Shown here: piece by piece, positions 28,197 to 39,600 of the stretch
Numbering within the stretch: position 1 is the first letter of the stretch
Layout of the letters: every line of letters begins with the position of its first letter
Origin: a candidate division KSB1 bacterium
GTDB taxonomy: Bacteria; Zhuqueibacterota; Zhuqueibacteria; Zhuqueibacterales; Zhuqueibacteraceae
Reading direction: 5' to 3'
Assembly (NCBI GenBank): GCA_034506175.1
Contig: JAPDQB010000043.1
Location: 1 to 54,939, forward strand
DNA length: 54,939 nt
Notes under the pieces: generated by a model
The model's input: only the letters and a program-made list of their open reading frames with translations
The model's database searches: none
What the model was told of the DNA's origin: nothing
Translations under genes and position numbers: made by a program

Positions 28197-28232
28197 AGTA
28201 GGAGTATGAGTAAGAGCATCCAGCATCCAGCA

Positions 28233-31200
28233 TCACTTCGCCATCGTCATCTTTTTCGTCGACACAAACTCGCCGGCTTGCAAGCGATAGTGATACACGC
28301 CGCTGGGCACGGGCTTGCCGTTTTGATCGCGGCCGTTCCAGGTGACGAGATGATAGCCGGCTGGCTGCTGGCGGTCGATGAGACGGCGCACTTCCTGGCC
28401 GAGCGAGTTGTAGATCGACAGCACGACGTGGCCGGCTTTGGGCAGCTCGTAACGAATCTGTGTCGTCGGATTGAACGGATTCGGATAATTTTGCTGCAAC
28501 ACGTACTCTTGCGGGGCGGCGATTTCGACGCTCACCGGCCCGTGCAGCGTGATTTGGCCGTTGTGATCGATGTCTTCGAGCTTGTAATAATAACGGCTGC
28601 CGGCTTCGACTTGATCGTCGAGAAAAACATACTGGCCATCGCGCCGGCCCGGAATGAGCTGGCGATTGATCTTCTCATAGCGCCCGGCACTGCTGCGGCT
28701 CCGGAGAATGTTGAAGCCGGTGTTGTTGATTTCCTCCGCCGTCTTCCATTCCAATCTCACGGCCCTGCCGCTTCCTCCCGACGCCGCAGAATTTTCCAGC
28801 CTGGCGCTGAAGCCGGATAACTGCACCGGCACTTTGATAATCCACGAGGTCGAGCTGGTGTCCTCCTGATCGAACACCAAAACCGTGACGGTGCTGAAGG
28901 GATCCTGATTGGTGAAAAGATACGTGTTTGTCGCCGAGCCGGCGAATTTGCCGTTGAGAAACCAGCGATAATTCAGCAGATCGCCGTCCGGATCGCGCGC
29001 CGTCACGCGCATCTGCAGCGCAGTATTTTTCCCAATCACCGTATCTGCCCGGCTGGGAATGCCTTGCCCAACTGGCAGGCGGCTCTCGATGATCGGCCGG
29101 CTGTTGCGGTTCTTCACGTCGATGACGACGAGTTCTTCATCGCTGCCGCCTTTGTTGTCGCGCACGATGAAGCTGATCTCGTATCGTCCAGGAATGCTGG
29201 CAGCGGTTTCCCATCTGAACAGGCGGCTGCGCAGCGAATCGAAGCTCGCAGCCGGCGGCAAATTCTTCGCGCCGAAAGTCAGCGGATCGCCGTCCGGATC
29301 GGAAGCCAAAACCACGAACTCGATTTTATCGCCCTTCTTCACGGTGCGATCCGGCACATCTTCAAAAACCGGAAAATTGTTGTCGAAACCGGTGGCTTTG
29401 AAGACAATCGTCTGCGGTTGCACGTTGCCGCTGCCGACGGCATTGGCCTCGTTGTCCGCCGCAAAGCGGCCGAGCAGCCACGGCGCTGAGGCGATGCCCA
29501 TCGTGTCGGTTTTGGTGGCATAAGGATTCGCCCCGTTGAAACTGCCGCCGCCGGCGGTGATCAAATACGTCACCGTAAAATTCGGCACCGGATTGCCGAG
29601 GCGATCCTGCACGAAAACTTGCAGCGGGAAATTCAGCAGCTTGCCCTTGGTGCCGCGTTGGTTGTTGGTGCGCGCCACGACTTTCATCGTCTGCGCGGCG
29701 AGGGCGTGACCATAGGGCCGGAACACCTGCGGCGAGCCGCGCAAGCCGGGCGAGCTGACGATGACGCGACGAAAACCGGCGTCCAAGCCGAACGTCACCG
29801 CGGCGCAGGCAAAACCGCCGTCGCGCGTGGTTCTTTGCACCACTGGCGCCGGGCCGCTCGGCGAAAGCGAGCCGGTGCCGCCCACCAGCTCAAAAAGTAC
29901 ATCGACGCCATCGACGCCGTTGCCGCTGGCGTCAGTCACACGCACGCACATCGGCGAGGAGGTGCCACCAACTTCGCCGGAGGCCTGCTGGCCGCTGTGA
30001 ATCACCAAATTTTGCGGCCGGCCGGAGGCGGCTTCGGCGCGAAAATCCACCGGCGAGCCGACCAAGTTGGCCGAGGAAACCCGCACGGTGTGCGGTCCGG
30101 CGCTCGGTCCGAGTCTCCAAGTCACTCTCGCCTCGCCGAACACATCACTGTTGATCGTCACCGAGCTGCGCTCATCCACCGTGCCGCCGCCGAACGTCAC
30201 GTCGAAGCGCACAGCCTTGCCCGCCACCGGGTTGCCGTCTTTATCGGTGACGCGAACGACGATCGGCTCCGGCAGAATTTGTCCGACCTCGCCTTTTTGC
30301 GCATTGCCACCAACTTCCTGCAAATTGCGGCCGGGGTTGTTGATCACGGTGGCGATCAAAATCACCGGTGAGTTGTTCAAGGCGGCGTTGCTCGAGTTTT
30401 TCGCCTCGGCCCAAATCTGGCTTTGGCCGGTGGCGCTGCCGCCGACGAACGTCGCCGAAGCAATGCCGTTTTCGTCGGTGCGAATGGGCGGCTGCTCATA
30501 AATACTGCCGCCGCCACCTTGCACCGTGAACTTCACTTCATAATTCGGCACGCCGTTGCCATTTCGATCCGCCACTTTCACCCGCAGCGGTTTCGGCACC
30601 GCCGATTGCAGGTTGCACGTTTGATTGTTGCCGCCGACCAGCGACATTTGGCTGGCGGCCAACGGCGTCACTTGCACTGTCGCGCCCTTGTTGAGCTCGG
30701 TGCCGCTGTCCAAAACTTTGGCGGTAATGGTTTTCATGCCGGCGCTCAACGAAGCGAAACCGCCGGTGACCATGCCTTGGCTGTTGGTCAAGGTCGTTGG
30801 CTGATCGATGAAATAACTGCCCGGCGGTGAAATGATCAACGTCACCGCTTTGTTCGCCAGCGGATTGCCAAATTGATCGCGAACGTAAACCGTCACTTTG
30901 GATTTCGTCGCGCCGTCGGCCGGAATCGGGCCGGTGGCGGTGATCTCCGAGCCGTCGGCGCTGGGCGGCCCGCTCGTTGCCGTCGCGGTAAAAATCACCG
31001 GCGCGCCTTCCAGCGCCGCGCCGGCATTGGTCGAAGTGGCGCGGACTTCCTGATTGTTGGCGCCCAAGGCGCCGCCGAGTGTCCAGAAAACTTTCGCCAC
31101 GCCGGCTTGATCGGTGGTCACCGACATCTCGCTGTTGCCATTGTCAAATTTGCCGCCGCCTTTGGTCACGCTGAATTGCACTTTATGCCCCGGCACGCCG

Positions 31201-34200
31201 TTGCCGCTGCCGTTCGGGCCGTCGCTCACTTTGACCATCAGCGGGTTGGACAACGTCATTCCGGTTTGACCGCTAAAATTCGTCGCGCTTGCGGCTTTGA
31301 TCGACCGTGCCGCGTTCGGCGTGGCGCTGGCGTAAAAGATCACCGGCGCCAAATCCCCAGCGCGCGCTTCGAGCCGGTTGTTGAATTCACCGGCGACGGT
31401 GCCGAGCTTCCACGTCACTTGCGCTTTGCCGTCGCTGCCGGTGTTCACCGTCACCGAATCCTTGTCATTCACCTTGCCGCCGCCGGCTTGGATTTTGAAT
31501 TTCACCGCCGCACCGGCAATCACGTTGCCGCATTTATCCGTCACCAAAACCACCTGCGGCTTGGACACCACGGTACCGATCAAACTGAAGAGGCTGTCAC
31601 CGGAAAATTTTTTCACGCTCGTCGCCGGCCCGATGCGACCGGTGGCATTAAAAGTCAGCGGCGAGCCGGCAAGCTTCGCCGCGCTTCGCGCCGTCACTTG
31701 ATTGACCCCCGGAACCGGGCCCAGCGTCAATTTGCTCTGCGCCACCCCCTCGGCGTCGGTGGTGACTTTCACTGAATCGAGGTTGGTGTTCAATTTGCCG
31801 CCGCCCTTGATGACTAAAAAGGTCACGAGTTGCCCGGCAACGCCAACATCGAGAGAGTCCGCGACTTTGGCTTTGAACGGCTGCGCCAACGGCTCACACA
31901 CCGGCCCGGTTTGATTTTCGCCGCCGGCTGCCATGAGATTTTTCAGCGGCGCGGCCTTAACGCTGAACGTCAACACCGGATTCGGCAGTCTCTGGTTGTT
32001 GAAGGTGACATACGCTTCGACGCGATTCATCACCCCCGGCGACGGCCCCAGCGTGAGAAACGCACTGGCCACGCCATTGCCGTCGGTCGGCAGCGAAATC
32101 CGCGTGCTGTCCTGATTCAATTTGCCGTTGCCCTGTTTGATGATAAAGATGACCGGATAGCCCGAAATCGCTTTCCCGCTGGCGTCCGTGACTTTCACCG
32201 AAAGTGGCTGGTTCAATTTTTTCGCTGCCGAGCCCACGGTCGGCGCCGCCAGTTTCGTGACATTCTTCGGAATCGCCGCAAAAGAAACGAATGTCAGCGT
32301 GTTCAAGCCGGTCGAGGCCGCGGTAACTTTGTTCGTATCACCGGCAGTCGGGCCGAGCTTGTATGTCACCTGCGCCAGCCCGGCGGCATTGGTTTGCTGC
32401 CTGGCGCTGTTCACCGTGCCGTTGATTTTGCCGCCGCCTTTTGTCACTGTGAACGTCACCTCACGGTTGGGAATGCCGTTGCCAAATTGATCCACCACTT
32501 TCACCACCAGCGGCGCCGCCAAAAGCTGCCCGGCCGAGCCGCTTTGGTTGTTGCCGCTTTCAATTTGTTGATTCCTGGCCGGTCCGGGATTCGCTTGCAC
32601 GGAAAACGTCAGCGGCGAGCCACTCAAATTGACCCCGCCGGTCTGCGCGGAGAGGGCTTTCGCCTCGGCTTGAACTTTTTGCGTCATCGCCGTATCGCCG
32701 AGGGTAAAGTTGACCGCAATCTGGCCGTTGCCGTCGGTGTTGCGAAGAATTTTCACCTCGTCGATGAAAAAATTCCCGCTGCTGAAGGTTTTGAAACTCA
32801 AGCTCCGTGACCTCGCCGCCTCGTTATCCGCCGATAGCGTGTACAGCGTCCAATTGCCGCCGGTCGCCAGCGAATTGATGTCGATGATTTTTTCAATTTG
32901 ATTGCCGCCGGCGTCGCTCAAACGCCACACCACCTGCGCCGCGCCGCTGAGAACTTTGGCGTAAAAACTCAACGTGTAACTGCCGGCGCCCGGATAATTC
33001 ACCGACTGCGAGACGCCGACGCCATCGCGGGTGGAATTGACCTGCAAGCTTTTCGCCCCGGCGCGCGGCGCGGAACTGGAAAGCAAAACTTCCGAGGGCG
33101 AGGGCAGGCCTTCCAAAGTCCAAAACTGCGGGGCGCTGGTGCCGGGACTCAGGGTCTCAAACTCACCGTTGCTCACGCCGAAATTTGGCGTCAAGCTGCC
33201 GCCGCCGCGGATCACGCGAAAATCCACCGGAAAATTCGGCACCGAAAGGCCGTTGGCGGTCGTCACTTTGGCGATAAGCGGTGTGGGCAGCGCCGTACGC
33301 ACCGTGCCGCTGGCCGGATTTGAAACCGCCACCAGGTTGGCCGCCATGCCGGAAATCGTCGTCGCATTAAAAATGAGCGGCGACCCGGGCAGGCTGGAGC
33401 GCGCTTCGACCGTATTCGTCGGCGAGGCATTGCCCAGCTTCAAAACCGTCGAGGCGATGCCGCTGAGATCGGTGAAGCTTTTGTATTGGCTGAGCGTGCC
33501 GTTGCCGTTGGTGACGACCCAGATCACGGCTTGTCCGGCGACGGGATTGTTGTTTGCATCTTGCACCAAAACCCTGAACGGCTGCAGCGTTAATCCGGCC
33601 GGGCCGGATTGGCCGTTGCCGCCATTCATGGAAATCTTCGAGGCCTGTCCGCCGGTTGCAATCGCCGTAAACCGCACCGGCGGCAAATTGGCGAGCGCGG
33701 CTTGAATCGTCACCGTGCCGGAAATGCTTCCCAAGGTTACCGCGGCGCTGGCTTCGCCGTTGGTATCGGTGATGAAACCTTTTTCCTCCTTGCCCGAGGG
33801 CACAAACTCCGGATCCATCGTCAGCAAAATTTTATCGAGGCGCAGCTCCGCGAAGCGCACGCGAAAAACCAGCTTGTGCGTGCCAAGATTGAAATCAAAC
33901 GTTTTGGGATCGACCGCGGGCTGTTGGGGCGTGCCGCCGAGCCCGCGCTCGCGCAGGCGTTCCCAGGTCCACGCATTGTTTTTGCCCCCGTAAAAAACAT
34001 CGTAGACAAAAAAGCCGGCGTTGTCGGCGCGCACATCCCAGCTTGCGCTCTGCGACCCGGTCCAGATATTTCTCGTCCACACGTAATATCTCCCCGGCTT
34101 CGTGATCTCGAAGGTATACGTCACCGTGGCATCGGCGCTCTGGCTGCTCGGATAAACGATGAATTTGCCGCTGCCGGCATTGGCGTCGTTGCGGATTTCC

Positions 34201-36623
34201 AGCGGCCCGGCGATATCGCCGTCTTCCGCCTCCAGGCGAATGTGGCCGTCGGTCGAAGGCGGCGGTGAGATTTTCGCCAAGCCGGAAACCAAAGAAAAAT
34301 TCACGACGGCTCCGGCCAGCGGATTGTCGAAGCTGTCGATCACCGCCACTTTCAACGGCAGCGGCAGCGGCTGGAGAATCGAGGCCACCTGATTGTCGGT
34401 CGCCGCGATTTTCGTCATGGTTTTTGGCCCGCTGGGTGCCGAACCAAAAGTGATTTCATCAATGGCGTTTTGCTCGCCGAGCTTGCTTTCCATCACGAAA
34501 CCGGCGTACAAACCGTTGAAGCGCTGATAAGGGTCGCTCAACACGCGGTCGAAAACGTCGTCGACATAGACGTAGAAATAACGGATGCCGCCTTCTTTAA
34601 TGATGCGCACCGTGATTTTGGAGCCGCCCTGCGGCACGAGGCCACTGCGCGAGCGGCCGCCATCAATGACATTCAAAATCCGGCCGTTCTGCACCACCCA
34701 CAGCTGGGTTTCGTCATCCGAGACATCCGGTGTGTTGTTGCTGTAATGTTGAATGAAGTAGCCACTCGGCGTGGCGCTGGGCGATTCCACCATCACGAAC
34801 ACGCCGCTGAAGTTGATGCCGAAGGCCGTGGCGCGCGGGCCGTATTTGACCGAGACTTCGACGACGTTACGGCTCTCTTTAAAAACTGCCATGCTCCAAA
34901 TATCGTTGCCCGCCACATTTTGCACGGCGCCGCTGCGAATTTGCAAATTCGTCAGATCGCCGGCCCAGCTCTCGCCGAGATTGCCGTCGGGCCGGCCAAA
35001 ATTGTCTTTGCGAAGCACCAGGCTGGCGGTGGTGGCGGAAACGCTGTTGGAGAGCGGCGACAGATTGCCCTGATCATCCACTGCCTTCATGGCGAAATAA
35101 TACGTCGTACCGCTTTCAAACCCGCCGGCAGTCAGCCGTTCCAGCGTTCCGGATTCGCTGGGCGTGAGACTTTCCGCGATCGGCTTGGCGGCGGCAAAAT
35201 CTGCCTCGCTTTGAATGCGTTTGGTGGAAAAGCGAATGTCGTAGCTGGTGGCCTTGCCGACCTTGCCGTCATCGCCGGGCGCGGTCCATTGCAGAGTGAT
35301 GGTGGAATAGGTTGCGGCGGTGACGGTGAGATCCGCGACGCGCGACGGCGGTGACAGGTCGCGGTCGTCCAGGCAATAAAAATGATCCACGCCGTTGCTG
35401 GTGTTGCCGTGAATCATCATGCCGGAGTACGGGCCGTTGTAGCGCTTGTCCGGATCGACCAGCGTCGCCAGCTCGTTGTCGTTGCGGAAAACTTTGAAGT
35501 GATGCCCGGCGGCGTCGGTTTTCATTTCGACGCGCAAAATATCATCGACCTGGGTTTCGGGAAAGCCATCGGCCTGCGCGATCAGCTCCGTCGGCACGCC
35601 TTTTTTAACCACCCACAATCGCAGCTTGTCATAATTATGGTGCAGCAGATAGCCGTTGGCGTCTGTGCGGTTGTCAGTCAATTTCAGCGCCAGGCCGGTA
35701 AAGGCCCGGCCCTCATGGCTGGAGAGAAAACCGTAGCGCAGCTCCACGATTCGTGGCTCGAGCACGACGTTGCAGATCGCCATGAATCTGTCCCATTTGT
35801 CGTTGGCCCCGCCGCCGGCGGTGTTGACGAGCTGCTCGTTTTGAATTTTGAACGCCGGGTGCGTCGTCCAATCCTCGCCGATCTGCTCGCGATTGAAACG
35901 GTCAAAAAATTCCTTTTGGGTCGGCTTCACAATCCGTTTGATCGTTTCGAACCATTGCGCCGCCATGACCTGATAGCCGCGGTCGTTCGGGTGCAGCGGG
36001 TCGTCCATGTAAATCAACTGCCAATCCGGGCGATCTTTGAGTTTGCGGTTGTGATCGACCAAATAAATTCTGTAGTCGCCGGCAAAACGGCTGTTGACGA
36101 CTTCCGGCAACAACAAATTGGTGTTGTCGACTTCGATATCCTTGCCGACGTCGAACTGCGGGGTCAGTGTGCCGAGAAGAATGGCGGCCTCCGGCGCGAC
36201 GGCGTGAATCCGATCCACCAGCTCGGCGATGGCGGTCGCGGTTTGCTGCGCCGAGCGGCCGTTGGCGATGTCGTTGGCGCCGATTTCCAGCAAGACGACG
36301 TCGGCCGGATTGTTCCGCAGGTAATTCTCCACATCGAGGTCGTTGACGAAAAAGCCGGGATGGCCTTGGTGATCCGGGTCATCTAAATTACCGCCGCGCT
36401 GGCTTCCGACAAAATCAAAGGGCGGGAGGTTCGGATCGGCCTTCATCATCTCATACAGCGGCAGACGATAGCCGGCGCCGTGCGTGGAGCCGACGCCCTC
36501 GGTGATCGAGTTGCCGAGCGGCATAATCCTAACTTGAGCGAACAGCTCGCCAAACGGCAACAAACAACAGGCAACGAGCAAAGGGCAAAGGGCAAATAAT
36601 CGCTTTGTCATTGGAGTCATCAA
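28233..36623 (-). CDS. Giant secreted SGNH-hydrolase/Ig-repeat protein 2 (2796 aa)
   Basis: The signal peptide is residues 1-29. Residues ~30-236 form an SGNH/GDSL esterase domain absent from the other two giants: block I GNSITEG (Ser39), block III GAND (Asn117), block V DPLH (Asp208, His211). Then LamG-like ~240-425, FN3 ~430-530, LamG-like ~535-730 and 13 Ig-like repeats. CBM-like modules are nested in repeats 1 and 3 exactly as in the paralogues. A cadherin-like region, FN3 and the sorting domain (QQNYPNPFNPTTQIRYELPK) end it. The start is TTG (36623) or ATG (36620), and neither has a close ribosome-binding site. Only 37 bp separate it from the first giant, so co-transcription is likely. 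The esterase suggests deacetylation of a glycan bound by the CBM-like modules. Confidence 0.88.
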   Translation of the reverse strand: MMTPMTKRLFALCPLLVACCLLPFGELFAQVRIMPLGNSITEGVGSTHGAGYRLPLYEMMKADPNLPPFDFVGSQRGGNLDDPDHQGHPGFFVNDLDVENYLRNNPADVVLLEIGANDIANGRSAQQTATAIAELVDRIHAVAPEAAILLGTLTPQFDVGKDIEVDNTNLLLPEVVNSRFAGDYRIYLVDHNRKLKDRPDWQLIYMDDPLHPNDRGYQVMAAQWFETIKRIVKPTQKEFFDRFNREQIGEDWTTHPAFKIQNEQLVNTAGGGANDKWDRFMAICNVVLEPRIVELRYGFLSSHEGRAFTGLALKLTDNRTDANGYLLHHNYDKLRLWVVKKGVPTELIAQADGFPETQVDDILRVEMKTDAAGHHFKVFRNDNELATLVDPDKRYNGPYSGMMIHGNTSNGVDHFYCLDDRDLSPPSRVADLTVTAATYSTITLQWTAPGDDGKVGKATSYDIRFSTKRIQSEADFAAAKPIAESLTPSESGTLERLTAGGFESGTTYYFAMKAVDDQGNLSPLSNSVSATTASLVLRKDNFGRPDGNLGESWAGDLTNLQIRSGAVQNVAGNDIWSMAVFKESRNVVEVSVKYGPRATAFGINFSGVFVMVESPSATPSGYFIQHYSNNTPDVSDDETQLWVVQNGRILNVIDGGRSRSGLVPQGGSKITVRIIKEGGIRYFYVYVDDVFDRVLSDPYQRFNGLYAGFVMESKLGEQNAIDEITFGSAPSGPKTMTKIAATDNQVASILQPLPLPLKVAVIDSFDNPLAGAVVNFSLVSGLAKISPPPSTDGHIRLEAEDGDIAGPLEIRNDANAGSGKFIVYPSSQSADATVTYTFEITKPGRYYVWTRNIWTGSQSASWDVRADNAGFFVYDVFYGGKNNAWTWERLRERGLGGTPQQPAVDPKTFDFNLGTHKLVFRVRFAELRLDKILLTMDPEFVPSGKEEKGFITDTNGEASAAVTLGSISGTVTIQAALANLPPVRFTAIATGGQASKISMNGGNGQSGPAGLTLQPFRVLVQDANNNPVAGQAVIWVVTNGNGTLSQYKSFTDLSGIASTVLKLGNASPTNTVEARSSLPGSPLIFNATTISGMAANLVAVSNPASGTVRTALPTPLIAKVTTANGLSVPNFPVDFRVIRGGGSLTPNFGVSNGEFETLSPGTSAPQFWTLEGLPSPSEVLLSSSAPRAGAKSLQVNSTRDGVGVSQSVNYPGAGSYTLSFYAKVLSGAAQVVWRLSDAGGNQIEKIIDINSLATGGNWTLYTLSADNEAARSRSLSFKTFSSGNFFIDEVKILRNTDGNGQIAVNFTLGDTAMTQKVQAEAKALSAQTGGVNLSGSPLTFSVQANPGPARNQQIESGNNQSGSAGQLLAAPLVVKVVDQFGNGIPNREVTFTVTKGGGKINGTVNSARQQTNAAGLAQVTYKLGPTAGDTNKVTAASTGLNTLTFVSFAAIPKNVTKLAAPTVGSAAKKLNQPLSVKVTDASGKAISGYPVIFIIKQGNGKLNQDSTRISLPTDGNGVASAFLTLGPSPGVMNRVEAYVTFNNQRLPNPVLTFSVKAAPLKNLMAAGGENQTGPVCEPLAQPFKAKVADSLDVGVAGQLVTFLVIKGGGKLNTNLDSVKVTTDAEGVAQSKLTLGPVPGVNQVTARSAAKLAGSPLTFNATGRIGPATSVKKFSGDSLFSLIGTVVSKPQVVLVTDKCGNVIAGAAVKFKIQAGGGKVNDKDSVTVNTGSDGKAQVTWKLGTVAGEFNNRLEARAGDLAPVIFYASATPNAARSIKAASATNFSGQTGMTLSNPLMVKVSDGPNGSGNGVPGHKVQFSVTKGGGKFDNGNSEMSVTTDQAGVAKVFWTLGGALGANNQEVRATSTNAGAALEGAPVIFTATATSGPPSADGSEITATGPIPADGATKSKVTVYVRDQFGNPLANKAVTLIISPPGSYFIDQPTTLTNSQGMVTGGFASLSAGMKTITAKVLDSGTELNKGATVQVTPLAASQMSLVGGNNQTCNLQSAVPKPLRVKVADRNGNGVPNYEVKFTVQGGGGSIYEQPPIRTDENGIASATFVGGSATGQSQIWAEAKNSSNAALNNSPVILIATVINNPGRNLQEVGGNAQKGEVGQILPEPIVVRVTDKDGNPVAGKAVRFDVTFGGGTVDERSSVTINSDVFGEARVTWRLGPSAGPHTVRVSSANLVGSPVDFRAEAASGRPQNLVIHSGQQASGEVGGTSSPMCVRVTDASGNGVDGVDVLFELVGGTGSLSPSGPAPVVQRTTRDGGFACAAVTFGLDAGFRRVIVSSPGLRGSPQVFRPYGHALAAQTMKVVARTNNQRGTKGKLLNFPLQVFVQDRLGNPVPNFTVTYLITAGGGSFNGANPYATKTDTMGIASAPWLLGRFAADNEANAVGSGNVQPQTIVFKATGFDNNFPVFEDVPDRTVKKGDKIEFVVLASDPDGDPLTFGAKNLPPAASFDSLRSRLFRWETAASIPGRYEISFIVRDNKGGSDEELVVIDVKNRNSRPIIESRLPVGQGIPSRADTVIGKNTALQMRVTARDPDGDLLNYRWFLNGKFAGSATNTYLFTNQDPFSTVTVLVFDQEDTSSTSWIIKVPVQLSGFSARLENSAASGGSGRAVRLEWKTAEEINNTGFNILRSRSSAGRYEKINRQLIPGRRDGQYVFLDDQVEAGSRYYYKLEDIDHNGQITLHGPVSVEIAAPQEYVLQQNYPNPFNPTTQIRYELPKAGHVVLSIYNSLGQEVRRLIDRQQPAGYHLVTWNGRDQNGKPVPSGVYHYRLQAGEFVSTKKMTMAK

Positions 36624-36660
36624 ATGGATGCAGTTCGTGACGACAAAAATTCTCCTTATT

Positions 36661-39600
36661 TCATTTCGCCAAAACCATCTTCTTCGTGGCGATAAAATCG
36701 CCGGCTTGCAAGCGGTAGTGATAAACCCCGGAAGGCACGGCGCGGCCGTTTTGATCCTTGCCGTTCCAAATCACCGTGTGATAACCCGCCGGTTTGAGGC
36801 CGTCGACCAGACGCCGCACTTCCTGGCCGAGGCTGTTGTAAATCGTCAGGGTCACCGCCGCGGCTTTGGGCAATTCAAAGCGAATGTGCGTGCTCGGATT
36901 GAACGGATTGGGATAGTTCTGGCTCAGCTCGAAGCGCTGCGGCAAGGCCATCGTGATCTGAATCGGGCCGTGCAACTGAATCTGGCCGTCACGATCGAGG
37001 CTTTCGAGCTTGTAATAATATTTGCCGCCGGCCTCGACTTTGTCGTCGGAAAATTCATACTCGCCGTCGCGACGCGACGGAATCAGCTTGTCATTCAGCT
37101 TGAGGTATTTGCCGCGCTCAACCGAGCTGCGCAGAACGTTGAACCCGACATGATTCTCTTCGCTCGCAGTTTTCCAATTCAGCAGCACACGCTGATTTTC
37201 CACCACCGTGGCGCTGAAACTCGACAACTCCACCGGCACTTTGATGGCGAAACGCGTGAGAACGGTATGTTCCTGATCAAAGACCAGCACACTGACGCTG
37301 GAGAAGGTGGTTTGCGTGACGGCGCTGTAATTGAATTCGTAGCTGCTGGCGAACACGCCGGTGAAAACGCCGTCACGATACCAGCGATAGCTCAAAATAT
37401 CGCCGTCCGGATCCTGCGCAAACACCCGCATGAGAAACGAGCCGCCGGCGCCGGGGTTGGCAATGACGGTATCGGCTATGGCGCCGTTGCGAATAAAGGG
37501 AACGGTTCGCGTCACCCGCGGCGGCTGGTTGCGGTTGATAACTTTGATCACGACGATTTCCTCATCGGCGCCGCCCTTGCTATCGCGCGCCAAAAAGCCC
37601 GGCTCGTACACGCCGGCACTGTTCAAATCAGTCTGCCACGTGAAGGTGCGCGTCAACGCGTCGAACGACGAGCCGGCGGGCAGATCGCGGGCTTGATACG
37701 TCAAGGCGTCGCCGTCCTCGTCGGTGGCGCCAATGGTGAAACGAATCACATCACCTTCGACCGCTTGCACATCCGGCAAATCGGCAATGATCGGGAGATT
37801 GTTGGCGACGGCGGTGGCGGTAAACGTGATGGGCGAGCCGATGAGGCCACTTTTGTTCGCTTTCGCCGTATTAGCGCCGACGTTCACGCCCAGGGTCCAC
37901 GGCGCCGAGGCTATGCCCAGCGAATCCGAAACCGCGTTAAAGAAACCGCTGCCGTTGAAATTGCCGCCACCTTCGGTGACGACGAATTGCACCTGCACAC
38001 CCGGCACCGGGTTGGACAAATTATCACGCACCAAAACTTGCAGCGGGAAATTCAACGGTTTGCCCTTGGTGCCGGTTTGCTTGTCGGTGCGCGTGACCGC
38101 CACCATGCTCACCGCGCCGAGTGGCTCCGCATACGCCAGCAGAATCGCCGGCGAGTTGTTGAGGCCTTCGGCGGAAGCTCGCACTTTCACCAAGCCACTC
38201 TTCGGGCCGAAACGCACGCGCGTCGAGGCAAAACCGCCATCGCCGCTCACCACGTAACCGGCCGTCAGCGAGCCCGTACCTTCGACCAATTCAAAGATCA
38301 CGCCGACCCCCTGAACGCCGTTGCCCAACGGATCAGTTATTTTAACAATCAGGGGATCGGACAAGGCGTTGACTTTGCCGGAGACCTGGCTGGTTGTTAC
38401 GCGCAAATGCGTCGCCTGATCGGGATTGGCCTGCGCTTCAAAATCAACCGGTGATCCGGCCAAACCCGGGGCTTCGGCGCGCAGCACATTCAAGCCGGCC
38501 TCGGTGCCAAGCCGCCAACTGACTTTGGCATCGCCGAAGGCGTCGCTGGTGACGATCGCCATGGTTTGATTGTTGATCAACCCCTGGCCGAGAGAGATGC
38601 TGAATTTCACCGGCGAGCCTGAAACCGGGCGATTATCGGCGTCCATCACTTTCACGCCAATGGGATTGACCAAAAAGCTGCCGACGGTGCCCTGCTGGCG
38701 GTTGCTGCCGTCGAGCATTTTGATTTTGGCCGCCGGTGAATTTTTGACTGAGGCCAAATACAGCAGCGGCGAGTTCAGCAAATTGCCCGAGCTGATGCGG
38801 ATATGATTCTCCCCGACGGTTGTGCCGCAGATGTACATCACTTTCGCCAAACCGTCCTCGTCGCTGCGAACGCGGAGCGAGTCAAAAAGCTGGCCGCTTG
38901 CCAGATCGTACAGCTTGCCGTCGCCGCGCTCGACTTTGAATTTCACCTCAATGTTCGGCACGCCATTGCTGTACCGGTCACCGACTTTTACGGTCAACGG
39001 ATTTGACAGGCCGGTGTTGACATTTCCGGTCTGGCCGTTGCCGCCGCCCTGAATCAAGCTGTGCGCAGCCAGCGGCGTCACCCGCACCGTCGTGCCGCGT
39101 GAAATCGTCAACGGCGGCGAGCTGATGACACGGGCGGTGACGGTTTTGTTTTCCGCGCGGGTGGTGGTGAAACTGCCCTTGGCCGCGCCGTTCTTGTCGG
39201 TTGGCGTGGCCGGTTGCGTCACTTTCACCCCGTCGCCGGAAACGTCGATCGTCACCGGCACGCCTTGAATGGGATTGCCGAAACGATCATACACGTAAAC
39301 CGTGACATTGCAGCGCGTGCTGCCATCCGCCGGCAGGGTGAGCGGCACGGCATCAACAAAGGAGGTTTGGACACTCGGCAAGCCCGGCGAGGCATACGCC
39401 ACGAATCGGAACGGCACATTTTGCAATTTGTTGACCCCGTCGGTGGCGCTCACCTCCACCACCTGGCTGTCCGGCTGAGTCAATGGTCCAAGATACCAGG
39501 GAGTTTGCGCGAAACCGCTGGCGTCGGTCGGCACGGTGATGTTGGTTTTATCGTTGCCGAAATTTCCCCCGCCGGCCAGGATCTTGAAAATAACGGGATG

